Shown here piece by piece: positions 63,592 through 64,000 of a DNA stretch of 64,000 nucleotides. The DNA is from Motacilla alba alba (Eukaryota > Chordata > Aves > Passeriformes > Motacillidae). How positions within the stretch are numbered: the stretch's first letter is position 1; every line of letters begins with the position of its first letter. The translations under genes and the position numbers were made by a program. The notes beneath the pieces are model-generated. The model had not been told where the DNA came from. It worked only from the letters and a program-made list of their open reading frames with translations, and searched no databases. The stretch is from the NCBI RefSeq assembly GCF_015832195.1, contig NC_052045.1:3038001-3102000 (forward strand). Direction: 5' to 3'.

Positions 63592-63645
63592 CCTCTGGAG
63601 TACTTTATAATTTTATTTTATAAAATACTCCTCTGGAGTATTTTA
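63592..63645. repeat. 38-bp-spaced direct repeat around an A+T hairpin
   Basis: CCTCTGGAGTACTTTA and CCTCTGGAGTATTTTA differ at one base. Between and overlapping them, GTACTTTATAA and TTATAAAATAC form an imperfect inverted repeat (10 of 11). Confidence 0.7.
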
Positions 63646-64000
63646 CTGAGGTAAAGTTCCACAGGTGCAGCAAAGCTGAGGCTGGAGAGAGGACAGGCAA
63701 GGGAAAGTCACTTGGACCTTTTCTATACTTTGGAAAAAACCTTCTCAGATTTGTGTCAGAATGAGCCAAGTGGATTTAGGTGGCTTGAGGTGACACTCTT
63801 GGAGCAGTGTCAGAGACCCTTGTCTTGGTGTCATCTTGCTGGTTTATATGAAAATCATACACACTACACAACAGTTGGAGTTTTATCTCAAGGTAGATGA
63901 AGCAAAGACATGTCTCTGACCCACTCCTCTTTTTTCTCAGAGAAAATCCAATATATTGTATTTTTTAAATTATTATTTATTTTTATATCTCATCATGCAT

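Larger units (their letters stand above)
50391..64000. other. Non-coding single-copy DNA, no gene seen
   Basis: Over 13 kb of A+T-rich DNA. Open frames are at most about 122 codons (61571-61939), on both strands and without recognisable domains. Local structures are a GAAAATAA-containing degenerate repeat at 50585-50654, a two-copy 14-bp repeat at 54892-54928, GT-rich DNA near 56040-56070 and a spaced repeat at 63592-63645. I recognise no interspersed repeat. Confidence 0.75.

Overview
The window reads as nuclear DNA from a bird, most likely a large intron or an intergenic desert. I find no gene that I can defend. Three things point to a bird. First, the only recognisable interspersed repeats are short, 5'-truncated CR1-type LINE fragments; the conserved CR1 3' end is legible at 24232-24304, 24751-24957 and 42074-42205, and a more internal CR1 piece lies at 50285-50390. 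Second, repeats are very sparse, with no SINE or L1-like elements. Third, the DNA is A+T-rich and depleted in CpG, apart from one retroviral LTR and one short CpG cluster. The species cannot be named from this sequence.

Layout. 1-9230: plain A+T-rich single-copy DNA. 9231-9331: a TCC-rich tract, a 49-base A run and a small hairpin. 13611-13942: a 330-bp pure-pyrimidine pentanucleotide satellite that switches unit part-way along. 13943-24231: single-copy DNA with a short TG repeat and some A-runs. 24232-24957: two CR1 3' ends close together. 24958-35841: single-copy DNA with two faint copies of an old dispersed repeat, and a CpG cluster near 33.85 kb. 35842-36640: a 791-bp solo LTR with 4-bp target duplications, CpG-rich and therefore probably fairly young. 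36641-50390: single-copy DNA with an IRF/PRDM1-like site pair, a third CR1, an RFX/FOX composite motif, small local tandem duplications, a three-copy 22-bp repeat and a fourth CR1. 50391-64000: A+T-rich DNA with little structure.

No protein-coding gene is supported. The open frames are short (mostly 60-125 codons), lie on both strands and overlap freely. They lack recognisable domains, and the longest (172 codons) is a product of the pentanucleotide satellite. I see no RNA gene, CRISPR array, operon or other prokaryotic feature. The regulatory calls are motif matches only. I did not find a new biological system. The observations most worth checking are the solo LTR, the polypyrimidine array, the RFX/FOX composite, the CpG cluster and the paired PRDM1-like sites.
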